Of a stretch of 64,000 nucleotides of DNA, positions 34,101 to 43,839 are shown in pieces. Numbering within the stretch: position 1 is the first letter of the stretch; the number at the start of each line of letters is the position of its first letter. Source of the DNA: Vicia villosa (taxonomy: Eukaryota; Streptophyta; Magnoliopsida; Fabales; Fabaceae); NCBI RefSeq assembly GCF_029867415.1, contig NC_081185.1, positions 27,825,293 to 27,889,292 of the forward strand, read 5' to 3'. The position numbers and the translations under genes were made by a program. Below the pieces are notes generated by a model that saw only the letters and a program-made list of their open reading frames with translations, did no database searches and was not told where the DNA came from.

Positions 34101-34161
34101 TGCTGAAGATAGGTTTAAGTTCATTCTGAAGAACATCAGTATGGATTTATGCCCAGAATGA
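31027..34161 (+). CDS. Sirevirus Pol (protease, integrase, RT, RNase H)
   Basis: This 1044-codon open frame lies in the +1 phase relative to gag. Domains in order: protease DSG (about residue 19), HHCC zinc domain (HRRLGH about 149, CEAC about 184), integrase core Asp 214, Asp 277 and Glu 314, RT with YVDD near residue 730, and RNase H FCDADYAGD near 892 and STTEAEYVAA near 932. It ends TGA after IFTKPLAEDRF. The motif after the first catalytic Asp reads DLFVP where DLFGP is usual. No internal stop. The true start is set by processing or frameshift, not by the TTG at 31027. Confidence 0.93.
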   Translation: MQISLAAKRTKHNMSWYLDSGCSRHMTGRRSMFQDLVLKSGGEVKFGGDQKGKIIGSGTIKSGNSPSISNVLLVEGLTHNLLSISQLSDNGYDIIFNQKSCKAVNQKDGSILFTGKRKNNIYKTNLQDLMSQKVTCLMSVSEEQWVWHRRLGHASLRKISQINKLDLVRGLPNLKFKSDALCEACQKGKFSKPAFKSKNVVSTSRPLELLHIDLFVPVKTASVRGKKYGLVIVDDYSRWTWVKFLKHKDESHSVFFDFCIQIQSEKECKIIKVRSDHGGEFENRFFEEFFKENGIAHDFSCPRTPQQNGVVERKNRTLQEMARTMINETNTAKHFWAEAINTACYIQNRISIRPILNKTPYELWKNIKPNISYFHPFGCVCFILNTKDHLGKFDSKAQKCFLLGYSERSKGYRVYNTETLIVEESINIRFDDKLGSEKPKQFDNFADCDIDVSEVVEPRSNASEAELLRSKESEDQVSASLENLSISEEPSVRRSSRLISGHSEDVILGKKDDPIRTRAFLKNNADCQLGLVSLIEPTSVDHALEDPDWIIAMQEELNQFTRNDVWDLVPRPDGFNIIGTKWVFRNKLSEKGEVVRNKARLVAQGYSQQEGIDYTETFAPVARLESIRLLISFATKHNITLYQMDVKSAFLNGYIDEEVYVHQPPGFEDSMSPNHVFKLKKSLYGLKQAPRAWYERLSSFLLDNGFTRGKVDTTLFCKTFKRDILICQIYVDDIIFGTSNATLGKEFAESMQAEFEMSMMGELKYFLGIQINQTSEGTYVHQTKYVKELLKKFNLLDCKEAKTPMHPTCILGKDEVSKKVDQKLYRGMIGSLLYLTASRPDILFSVCLCARFQSDPRESHLTAVKRILRYLKGTTNVGLVYRKSKEYNLVGFCDADYAGDRIERKSTSGSCQFLGSHLISWYSKKQATIALSTTEAEYVAAAGCSTQMLWMKSQLEDYQIYESNIPIFCDNTSAICLSKNPILHSKAKHIEIKHHFIRDYVQKGVISLNFVDTDHQWADIFTKPLAEDRFKFILKNISMDLCPE

Positions 34162-35717
34162 GAAGATGAGAAGTTCTTATGTATGAGTATCTTCTGAAAT
34201 GATATTGGATTACTTTTTATCAGAAGTTCTGATTGAAATCTTTTAGAAATTATGATTCGGTTATTACTAATGTTTCATTGTCTAAGTTGATTCAGAACCT
34301 CTTGTAAAGCAAAACAGCTGTAACGTTTTATCTCGGATGGTAAACCTGTCTTTACTGTTCATGGATAAGCGCGCGTGCAGTTGAAGGGACGCCGACCATA
34401 GGTAACTGTGCTAGTCACCTCATTTGTCTTTATTATCTCTCCTCATGTCACGTAACATTAAATGCTATCCATCATTTGTTTCATTTTATTTTCTTTTAAA
34501 TACTCTTCAAACGCTTCTCCTTCCCTCTTATATTTTCTCTATTACACTCTGTCTCTGTTTTCTTTCTCTATCTCTTTGCATTTCATTGATTTTGTTTGTC
34601 GTTTTATACATCTGAATCTTTTGAAATATTCTTTTTGATGTTATGACAAAAAGGGGGAGAAGATAAATGATAAATGATTTGATTAATCTATCAGTTGCTG
34701 GGTAAAGCTCCCACATATTTACTAACAAGAACTGCAAGTTCTATATGGTTTAAGTGTTTTGCAGGTATAAAGAAGTGAAGAGAATCTTCAAAGCAAACAC
34801 AAGAAGCAAAACCATAAGAAGCGTTATTCTGTAAAAAGAATAAGCTCATGGAAACTGAAGCAAGCTGAGTGCTGTCAAGCTTCAGAATCAGAAGCACTGA
34901 TAATAGAATTTGATCCATATTTGTCTATTTGCTCTGACAAAATTCTATTTGCTCTGATACATTATTTTAGCCTATATGGCTCTGATACATATCATGTGTT
35001 CTAATATACATTTTATGTTCTGACTCGTTCATGCTGACTTTTGTCGTTTAGTTTTTGTTCTGTAACATTTCAGGATGTAGAGATGCTCTGATGATGCTCT
35101 GGTACATTCAACAATGTTCTGATACAAATCTAGCATTAAGTGATGTTGGTAGAAATTCAAAGCTCTGAAGCTATCCGAGGGAAGCAGAAATCAGAAGCTG
35201 TGAATGTTCTAAAGATCCAGAAAACTCAAGTTCTGAAGCTGTCCTAAATGGAAGCAGAAATCAGAAGCTGTGAATGTTCTGAAGATCAAAGAAATTCAAG
35301 TTCTGAAGCTGTCCTAGATGGAAGCAGGAATCAGAAGTTGTGAATGTTCTGATGATCAAAGAAATTCAAGTTCTGAAGCTGTCCTAAATGGAAGCAGGAA
35401 TCAGAAGCTATGAGTGTTCTAGGGATCTAAAGAAATTCAAGTTCTGAAGCTGTCCAATGGAAGCAGAAGTCAGAAGCTATGAATTCTCTGAAGACAGAAG
35501 CTTATGTGATCGTCTCTACCGAAATAATCAGGGAAGTCTTTTATTAAAGTTCTTCGAGTATTTATTTCAGGGGGAGATTATTTATCTCAGGGGGAGATTG
35601 TTAATCTCAGGGGGAGACATATTCACATGCTTATGCTATAGCTGTGTAATTTGTCTTTTGCCGTCTGCTCTTTCTGATCGCAAATTCATATCATTTATAT
35701 ATGTTTTTGTCATCATC
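34162..35717 (+). mobile_element. Sirevirus 3' non-coding region with purine tracts
   Basis: There is no env-like ORF. It holds five AGGGGGAGA tracts: 34651-34660, 35569-35577, 35589-35597, 35609-35617 and the functional one at 35718-35730. The middle three form a 20-bp tandem repeat (35560-35619). Multiplied purine tracts before the 3' LTR are a known Sirevirus trait. Confidence 0.75.
35151..35490 (+). repeat. Five-copy ~70-bp tandem repeat in Sirevirus
   Basis: Units start at 35151, 35219, 35290, 35360 and 35431 (period 68-71). Each runs AGAAATTCAAGTTCTGAAGC, then TGTCC, GGAAGCAG, ATCAGAAGC and GTGAATGTTCT. Units are about 85-95% alike by eye. Confidence 0.88.
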
Positions 35718-35730
35718 AAAAAGGGGGAGA
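35718..35730 (+). promoter_or_regulatory. Sirevirus polypurine tract
   Basis: AAAAAGGGGGAGA lies immediately before the TGTTAGAAC start of the 3' LTR; it primes plus-strand DNA synthesis. Confidence 0.85.
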
Positions 35731-35731
35731 T

Positions 35732-36936
35732 TGTTAGAACAAGATTTGTTCTGATCAATTATCTTAGTTTTGATGATAACAATAATATGAATTTTGCTTA
35801 AGATAATATGGTACTCTAATCCAATGCAATTTCCTTTTCAGGAAATATATAAAGAGTATGCATAATTCAGCGCTCAGAAGCTTTGTCTCAAGGGTTCAGC
35901 ATGCAACATCAGAACATGGTTTGGCAAGACATCAGAAGATGGTCGAAGCAGAATCAGAACATGGGTCTATGGAAGCATCAGAAGAACATGAGATCAGAAG
36001 CACTGAAGTTCTGATGGTATCACGCACAGAAGCACTTCAAGGTCAGAATATCAGAAGATGCTTTGCACCAAGCTGTTTGACTCTGATGATATTCAAACGT
36101 TGTATTCACAAACATCAGATCAGAAGGAAGTACATGTGGCAGGCTACGCTGACTGACAAAAGGAACGTTAGAAGCTATTAAAGGCAACGTCAGTAGACAC
36201 AGCGTGAACAAGGCTCGAGGTAGTTGACAAAAGCGTATAACATTAAATGCAATGTTGTACGGAACACGCAAAGCATTAAATGCACTCAACGGTCATCTTC
36301 TCAAGTGCCTATATATATGAAGTTCTGATGAGAAGCAAGGTTAACGATTCTGAACAAAACAACTCATATTAACTTGCTGAAACTCTGTTCTATTCAAAGC
36401 TCAGAATCTTCATCTTCATCAAAGCTCACTACATTGCTGTTGTAATATATTAGTGAGATTAAGCTTAAACGTTAAGAGAAATATCACAGTTTGTGATTAT
36501 AGCTTTTAAGAAGCAATTGTAATACTCTTAGAATTGATTACATTAAGTTGTAAGGAACTAGAGTGATCGTGTGGATCAGAATACTCTAGGAAGTCTTAGA
36601 GGTTATCTAAGCAGGTTGTAACTAGAGTGATCGTGTGGATCAGAATACTCTAGAAAGTCTTAGAGGGTATCTAAGCAGTTGTTCCTGGAGTGATCAGTGT
36701 GTGATCAGAAGACTCTGGAAGACTTAGTTGCTGACTAAGTGGAGAACCATTGTAATCCGTGCGATTAGTGGATTAAATCCTCAGTTGAGGTAAATCATCT
36801 CTGCGGGGGTGGACTGGAGTAGTTTAGTTAACAACGAACCAGGATAAAAATAACTGTGCAATTTATTTTTATCGGTCAAGTTTTTAAAGCTACACTTATT
36901 CAAACCCCCCCTTTCTAAGTGTTTTTCTATCCTTCA
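35732..36936 (+). repeat. Sirevirus 3' LTR
   Basis: 1205 bp, identical in length to the 5' LTR. The differences I can see are C/T (28127 against 35921), G/T (28255 against 36049) and C/T (28461 against 36255). It carries the same TATA and tandem repeat (about 36555-36744). Confidence 0.95.
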
Positions 36937-36941
36937 CTTCC

Positions 36942-37103
36942 TTCTTTTGAAAATTTTCTTTGCAAATTTTGGACAATCCGACTTTATGTGTCCTTGTTTT
37001 CCACATTCATAACAAGTCGCATTGTGTTGAAGTGGAGGCTTCTTTCTTGTTAAAGAACTTCTTCTTTTTCATAAAGTTAGTATTATTATTACTATTATTA
37101 TTA
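36942..37103 (-). pseudogene. Old copia element: nucleocapsid fragment
   Basis: The minus strand encodes a CCHC knuckle CYECGKQGHIKSDCP, a Lys-rich stretch and an Asn-rich run from an AAT/AGT repeat. This is the gag of the old minus-strand copia element. The Sirevirus lies on one side (TSD CTTCC) and the non-coding LTR element on the other (TSD CCAAC). It joins in sense to 41700 upward. Confidence 0.82.
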
Positions 37104-37108
37104 CCAAC

Positions 37109-38531
37109 TGTTGAAGCGGTAAAGCGGCAAGCAACAAAAGTTTTGGAAATATTTATCTGGGAATTTATCGTCTCCACGGGGACTAGTGTATTGAACTGCC
37201 ATTCAACAGTTTCCAAAGTTATGAGTTTGGATTGAATTGTTTAAAGCATAAAAATGGAAAAGTAAATATCAACACAAAAAGAATTCATTTTTCAGAAATA
37301 AGAGACTTATCAGGCATTGCATATAATCTACTTCTCACAAACTTAAACTTATCGATTAGTTATACTCAACCTACAATACTCATCAATATCATCAAGCATC
37401 GCTCACACCCTAAGTCATTTTTAACCCAAAGTAGAGAGAACTACTATATCATCTCGGCCAACCTCAACAACACGGCAGACAACCGTATTGCTCGCGTCGA
37501 CAATCTCTCAACCAACACAAACAACACAACGGCATTAAGCTTCGATACACATGACGGGTATTAGCTCCAAAAAATATCTCTAGAGTATAGAACTAATAGA
37601 TATCCATCTATAATCAAAATTTGTGAGGTATATGTCTATAACAACCCAAATCCAAACATAAAGCAAAAATATTAAGGAAGACATCAATAATGATTTGTAA
37701 AGAAAAATTTGTACAACACCATGATCAACAAATATACATGAGTTCAAAGTAAAATCATATATAAAACCCAACCAAAGAGAAATACACAAAGAAGAAGAGA
37801 AATGAACCGAAAATCTCCCAGTTTGTCAGCTCTAATTGATGATCAATCCACCTCCGATCATCCAAATGCAAGCTCCATAGTTGCTTTCTAAGCTAATCTC
37901 CTAAAAAATGTTTGGTGATTGAGTGGGAGCAAAAAATACCCAAACCATAACCTAAAAAATATGTTTTTGGCCCATAAAATGTGTTTCTGTCATGACCGCT
38001 TCACCTGGCAACTAAGCGCCTCGCTCGGCGACTCAACACAACAACTTTTTCACGTTTTTTGGACGTTCTGCCTCGCCCGGCAAGCTCAAAATTCGCCCGG
38101 CGAATTACACCAGAAACAACATAAAATTATGCACTGTTTCGGCCATAACATGAGAATTGTAACTCCGACTTGTGCCAGGTTCGAAGCATTGGAAATCTTA
38201 CCCAATGCTCTATCTAACAATGACAAAATGGAAACCAAATTGATAATTTTTATCATCCTTATTTTGAGCCTTATTCTTTGATGAATTGGTAAAAATCACG
38301 CGTTTGAAGCGGTGTCTTTGACACTTTATTGCTCATGCTCCAAATACGCATCAATACCTACAAAATGAATAGAAAACTATCAAAAGGTACACAAATGAAT
38401 CAAAACACGAGTATAAACAAACTAAACGTATTTACACACTAAACATGGGATTATTCAATGGAATTGACACAAAAACACGATAAGTGCCACAAAACTATAT
38501 ATACAAAAGCACTACAAATTGGCACTTATCA
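37109..38531 (-). repeat. LARD-like element LTR (3' LTR on minus strand)
   Basis: 1423 bp. It aligns over its whole length with 40278-41694. By eye roughly one base in ten differs in the parts compared, so the element is clearly older than the Sirevirus. Confidence 0.88.
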
Positions 38532-40277
38532 AACTCTCCCCAACTTAAACTTGTTTGTCCCTGAACAAGAATCAACTAACTCAAGGACACAAACGCAAAA
38601 ATCCAAAAATCACAAATCAACAAGTTTTGAAAAAACGAAACAAATGTATGGCTCAAATGAAAAACGGTACACACAAAGAAACATACTTACCACTAAACTA
38701 CAACTATAACATAAACATGACACAAATGCTAAATACAAAGAATATACCAAACATTCTAAAACAACACTAGTTCAAAAATGAATCACACCTAGTACACAAT
38801 CATCGATAGATGAAAAACACAAAAGTGGGGTGTTTTCACTCATCCAACAATCTTGCAAACAAAAGATTAAATTATGCAACCATCCAAAAATCATGTTGAA
38901 AACACAAAGGCAAGAATCACAAGAACTTTTCAAGGTTGTAATGTGGCTTGGTTAACAAACAAGGGATAATTCCTAAGGCTAATCGAAACAAAAACTTGCC
39001 CAAACCTAAGGGAGTGATCAACTCATAAAAGTTCAAACACAAAATTCCAATCAAACTTCTTCATAATCCCAAATTTCTCAAACCAATCACATACTTATTA
39101 ACACAACATTATTCCATACTATTTTTGTTTTTTTTCAAAGCTTTTTCCTTTTTTTATCTCTTTTCTTTTTCTTTCTTTTTTTTTCTTTTCTTTTTCAACC
39201 ACATAGAAATCAAACCAACAAGTATACAATCATTTTTCTCCCCAATTTGAATTCAAATGTGTCATTATGTGAATACTCCTTACTTTCTAAGGCAAGACAA
39301 AAATTCATACAACAACACAAAGTTGAGGACTCAAGAAAAAATCAACAATCAAAATCCATACAAAAAGTGAAATCAATACTCCTAGACAAGCATCGAATTC
39401 AAACAACATGGATAGTGACAAAAGGGATCAAAATGAATGATCACACACTAACAAGGTGAAATGACTATTTGGCTAGGTAGTTGTGCTCAAAATGAAACAA
39501 AGATGTCTTGATCCTTTTCATGCTTTCATATAGTCAACACAAACAAAAGATTAAACATAATAAAATCCAGTTAGAATAAGAATTGTGGTCTCCAGCATAT
39601 GTGAACAATGGAAAGCTACCTCACAAAAAGGGTACGAACTAAAATGATTCACAAACGAACAAGTATACAAAAGAATGAATGGCATAAAAGTTGTAAAAAG
39701 CCTAAGTATCATGGAAATGCTAAAGTCAAGAAAGTGAAAAACACATACCTTTGACGTGTACAAAAGTTTAACAAAATCATTACCATACACTCGCAAGTTG
39801 AAACGATCAAACTTGGAAAATTACCTCCAATTCCATAAGCTACTCAAAACGAGTTCAAAGGCAAACACACAAACTATTAATATTAACAAACTAAAAGACC
39901 ATATGAAATTGTCTAAACAAATTTAAAAGTGGAGATTTGAAATTTAAGAACTGGTCCGATCTAAATTTGTTTAGACAATTGCATCACACTACCTAAACTA
40001 AAAAAAAACTAAAAAGAATAAACGCTTGTTTTACGTCATAAGCTTGGCGCCTGTTATTTAAGAATGTTCCTCTAAGTTACTTCCGCCCGGGCTATTCCTA
40101 ACCACACACAAGCAAACATGAAAAGAACAAACAATAATATAACAAATTCACAAGTATAAGTATAAATATAAACAAGTAAGAATATACAATATATGCGATA
40201 TATACAAAACTCAAAACGTTAGAAACTATTACGATGCAAGTCAATAAAAACACCAATCCCCGACAACGGTGCCATTT

Positions 40278-41694
40278 TGTTGAAGCGGTAAAGGGGAAAG
40301 CAAAAAAAAATTAGAAATATTTATCCGGGAATTTATCGTGTCCGCAAAGATTATTGATATCGAACTGTCGTTCAATAGTTTCCAAACTTGTGAGTTTGAA
40401 TTGAATTGTTTAAAGCAAAAAAATAGAAAAGTAAATATTATCACAAAAAGAATTCATTCTTTAGAGAGAAGAAATTTATCAAGCATGCATATAATCTACT
40501 TATCACAAACTTAAATCTATCGACCAGTTGCACTCAACCTACAATACTCGTCAAGATCATCAAGCATCGCTCACACCCTAAGTCATTTCTAACCCAAAAT
40601 AGAGAGAACTACTATATCATCTCGGCGACAATCTCTCAGCCAACCTCAACAACACAGCAAACAACCGTATTGTTCGCGTCGACGATCTCTCAACCAACAC
40701 AAACAACACAGAGGCATTAAGCATTGATACCCATGACGAATATTAGCTCCAAAAACTATCTCTAGAGTCTAGAACTAATATATATCCATCCATAAATAAG
40801 ATTTGGGAGGTATATGTCTATAACAACCCAAATCTAAACATAAAGGAAAAAGATTAAGGAAGACATCAATAATGATTTGTAAAGCAAACTTTATACAACA
40901 CCATGATCAAAAAATATACATGAGTTCAAAGTAAAATCATATACAAAACCCAACCAAAGAGAAATACACAAAGAAGAAGAGAAATGAACTGAAAATCTCC
41001 CAGTTTGTCAGCTCCGATTGATGATCAATCCACCTCCGATCATCCAAATGCAAGATCCATAGTTGTTTTCTAATCTAATCTACCTAAAAAATGTTTGGTG
41101 ATGGAGTGGGAGCAAAAAATACCCAAACCATAACCTAAAAAAATGTGTTTTTGGCCCTTGAAATGTGTTTCTGTCAGGACCGCTTCGCCCGACGACTAAA
41201 CGGCTCGCCCAACGACTCAACCTAGCAATTTTTTCACGTTTTTTGGACGTTTTGGCTCGTCCGGCGAGTTACACTAGAAACAACAGAAAATTCCGCACTG
41301 TTTCGGCCATAACTTGAGAAGCGTAACTTCGATTTGCGCCCGGTTCGAAGCGTTAGAAATCTTATTCAATGCTCTATCTAATAATGACAAGATGGAAACA
41401 AAACTGATGATTTTTATCATCCTTATTTTAAGCCTTATTCTTTGATGAATTGGTAAAAATCACGTGTTTGAAGCGGTGTCTTCGACACTTTATTGCTCAT
41501 GCTCCAAATACGCATCAATACCTACAAAATGAATAGAAAACTATCAAAAGGTACACAAATGAATCAAAACACGAGTATAAAAAAATAAACGTATTTACAC
41601 ACTAAACGTGAGATTATTCAATGGAATTTACACAAAAACACGATAAATGCCACAAAACTATATATACAAAAGCACTACAAATTGACACTTATCA
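40278..41694 (-). repeat. LARD-like element LTR (5' LTR on minus strand)
   Basis: 1417 bp, preceded on the plus strand by the PBS-like sequence. It ends ATTGACACTTATCA. Confidence 0.88.
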
Positions 41695-41699
41695 CCAAC

Positions 41700-42481
41700 A
41701 AATTCACCTAACCTTTGTACACGAAGCATGAAGTTCTCATCTTCTTCCAGATTATCTTCTTTCTCAACTTCCTTGGAATCAACCTTTAGAGCAATGCTTT
41801 TGGATTTCTTCTCTTGATTCTCATGTTTTTCTAGTCTTCCAAGTTTTATCTCATATTCTTGAAGTTTTCCAAACAACGTTGCGGAATTCATTTTGGATAG
41901 ACTTTTCTTTTCAGATATTGCCGTCACTTTTGGTTATCATTCCCTAAATAAAGATCTAAGCACTTTAAGATTAATTTCATTGCTAGTAAGAGTCTTACCA
42001 AGTTCTTTTAAGTGATTTTTCAAATGCACAAATATTTTCTGCAAGTCAAGCATTGATTCTTCGGGCTGCATTCTGAATAGTTTGTACTCTTGACTTACTG
42101 TGTTCAATCTGGATCTTTTCACTTCAACGGTTCCTTTATGAGTTTCTACCAATGTATCCCATATTTCCTTTGGTGTTGTGCATGCCTAAATATGAAAGAA
42201 TTCATCCATGTTAAGGGCACTTTAAAGAAGATTTATTGCTTTCTTATTGTAGAGAAATTTTTCTCATTGTCTTCATCCCATGAACCTTTGGGCTTGGGGG
42301 TGCCAACACCATTTAAAACACTAGTATGAACAAAAGGACCCTCTACAACGTCTTTTCCTTGAGATTCTAGATACGCCTTTATGCGTATTTTCTAGAAATC
42401 TAAATATTCACCATAAAAGAATGGAAGCTTGTTATTACTACCACCATCTTTGAAAACTGGATTTGTATTTGCACAAGCCAT
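41700..42481 (-). pseudogene. Old copia element: gag N-terminal part
   Basis: The minus strand starts with ATG at 42481-42479 (MACANTNPVFKDGG, then LPFFYGEYLDF and a TAG). It continues through a frame change to VETHKGTVEVKRSRLNTVSQEY (about 42150) and ENQEKKSKSIALKVDSKE (about 41780), which matches the gag of SIRE-like copia elements. Several stops and frameshifts. This is the start of the element whose pol lies at 27.9-21.8 kb, about 20 kb away because of nested insertions. Confidence 0.85.
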
Positions 42482-42512
42482 TTTGGATCTTTTAGGAACA
42501 TGTTACCTATAA

Positions 42513-42529
42513 CCTGCTCTGATGCCAAT
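42513..42529 (-). promoter_or_regulatory. Old copia element primer-binding site
   Basis: The minus strand reads ATTGGCATCAGAGCAGG, the initiator-Met type, between the LTR remnant and gag ATG. Same one-base deviation as in the Sirevirus PBS. Confidence 0.75.
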
Positions 42530-42850
42530 TATAAGTTCTAATTGCACCTAAGAGGGGGTGAAATGGGTGTTATGGTCAATTTTCAATTTAAGTGTTAGAT
42601 TACTTTAATTTTCAAGTTTAAAGGTGTTAATAAAAGGATAAAGTGCAGAAAAATAAAGAACACAAGGATGTATCCTGGTTCCCCTTAAAATCAAAGAGTA
42701 CTCCAAACCCCTTTGAGGGTTTATGAAATTCTAAGGGAAATTTAGAAATTCAAAGGTTTTAGGGAAACCTTTGGAGTTATCTAAGGGGGTTGAGAAATAC
42801 TTCTAAACACCTTGGGTTTCAGTGATTCTTATATTGAGAGTTGGAGAGGT
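42530..42850 (-). mobile_element. Old copia 5' LTR remnant
   Basis: Sequence upstream (minus strand) of the PBS, ending in CACCCCCTCTTAGGTGCAAT-like LTR-end sequence. It is cut off at the Tork-type LTR. Its counterpart 3' LTR is not recognisable near 21 kb. Confidence 0.45.
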
Positions 42851-43147
42851 TGGGAAACACTTGGGTAGAAAATAGGGTTTTTTCTTTGGGAACTATGAAG
42901 GCTATTTTCTTATAACTCATCTGTAATCTCTTGTAAAAACTTTCTGAGTATAGTGAATTGGAGAGCTGCTCTCTCTCCCATAGTAGGTCATTTGATCAAA
43001 CTGGGTAAACAAACCTTCGTCTTTTTCTCGCCTTATTCTATTATATTATCTGTGTATGAATTATTATTGCTGTAGACCATTTATTTTCATTGCTGCTATT
43101 CTTTGCCTCACAAATTGATATTGAATTTTTTTGTAATTCACAACAAG
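42851..43147 (+). repeat. Tork-like copia 5' LTR
   Basis: 297 bp, TGGGAAACACTTGGG...ATTCACAACA, matching 47934-48218 over its whole length. A degraded initiator-Met PBS (AGTGGTGTGGTGAGCGTGG) follows. Confidence 0.8.
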
Positions 43148-43195
43148 TGGTGTGGTGAGCGTGGAACAAAGAGGATTGTTTACAAGGGAGCACCC

Positions 43196-43839
43196 TGGTT
43201 AGATGGGAGATCGATAAATTTTCTGGTAACAACAAATTCTGGTTGATAAAAATTAAGATGCAAGCAATTTTAATTCAAGAGAAGTGTATTGATGCTTTGA
43301 AGAGTGAAGTATTGATGCGTGCACGGCTTACACAGGTACATAAGACCGAGATGTTGGAAAAGGCTAAGAGTGTCATTATCTTGTGCCTCGATGATAAAGT
43401 TCTAAGAGAAGTCGCCAAGGAGCAAATTGTGGTTGTTAATTGTTCAAAACTTGAATCATTGTATATGACAAAGTCTTTGGCTCATAGGTTGTATTTGAAA
43501 CAAAAACTCTATTCATTATGAATGGTGGAGAACAAATCCATAGTTGAGCAGCTTACAGAATTTCATAAGATTATTGATGGTCTTGAGAATATTGAAGTGA
43601 AGATTGAAGATGAGGACATGGTTTTGATCCTGTTGATTTCATTACCCAGATCCTTTGAGCACTTTAAGGATGCCCTTATTTATGGTAAGGAAGGTACTAT
43701 TACTTTGGATGAAGTCCAGATGGCGGTTAAATCCAAAGAATTTTCAAATTCGAAAGATTTGAATAATGAAGATAGTGGTGAAGGCTTAAATGTGTCAAGA
43801 GGAGGAGGTAAGCGTAAAGGAATGTCCAAATCAAAGAGG
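43196..43839 (+). pseudogene. Tork-like copia gag, N-terminal part
   Basis: The plus-strand translation gives WEIDKFSGNNNFWLIKIKMQ, then SVIILCLDDKVLREVAKEQ, a TGA at 43519-43521, and VEQLTEFHKIIDGLENIEVK with LLISLPRSFEHFKDAL. This is the copia gag (UBN2-type) domain of the Tork/Tnt1 group. Coding is interrupted at 43839 by a solo LTR and resumes at 47299. One in-frame stop plus loss of the ATG context. Confidence 0.87.

Larger units (their letters stand above)
27938..36936 (+). mobile_element. Full-length Sirevirus (Ty1/copia), young insertion
   Basis: An 8999-bp element has two 1205-bp LTRs, a PBS, a large gag, pol, a 1.57-kb 3' non-coding part, multiple purine tracts and perfect 5-bp target duplications CTTCC (27933-27937 and 36937-36941). 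It sits in the gag of the older minus-strand copia element. I count three substitutions between the LTRs, so insertion was recent. Gag size, the linker before protease and repeated GGGGGAGA tracts point to the SIRE/Maximus lineage. Confidence 0.95.
37109..41694 (-). mobile_element. Non-coding LTR retrotransposon (LARD-like)
   Basis: A 4586-bp element has LTRs at 37109-38531 and 40278-41694, ends TGTTGAAGCGG...CACTTATCA, and perfect 5-bp target duplications CCAAC (37104-37108 and 41695-41699). Read on the minus strand it starts TGATAAGTG. It has a PBS-like TGGCACCGTTGTCGGGGA beside the 40278 LTR (matching the 3' end of tRNA-Asp with two mismatches) and a polypurine tract AAGTTGGGGAGAGTTT beside the 38531 LTR. 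The 1746-bp interior has no retroelement protein, so it must depend on another element's enzymes. LTR starts and tRNA-Asp priming suggest an Athila-type helper. Confidence 0.9.

Noticed and set aside
34424..34615. Env-like ORF after Sirevirus pol
   Set aside because: The short hydrophobic frame comes from a TTTCT-rich stretch; no start context, no conserved domain, and the tail is full of stops.
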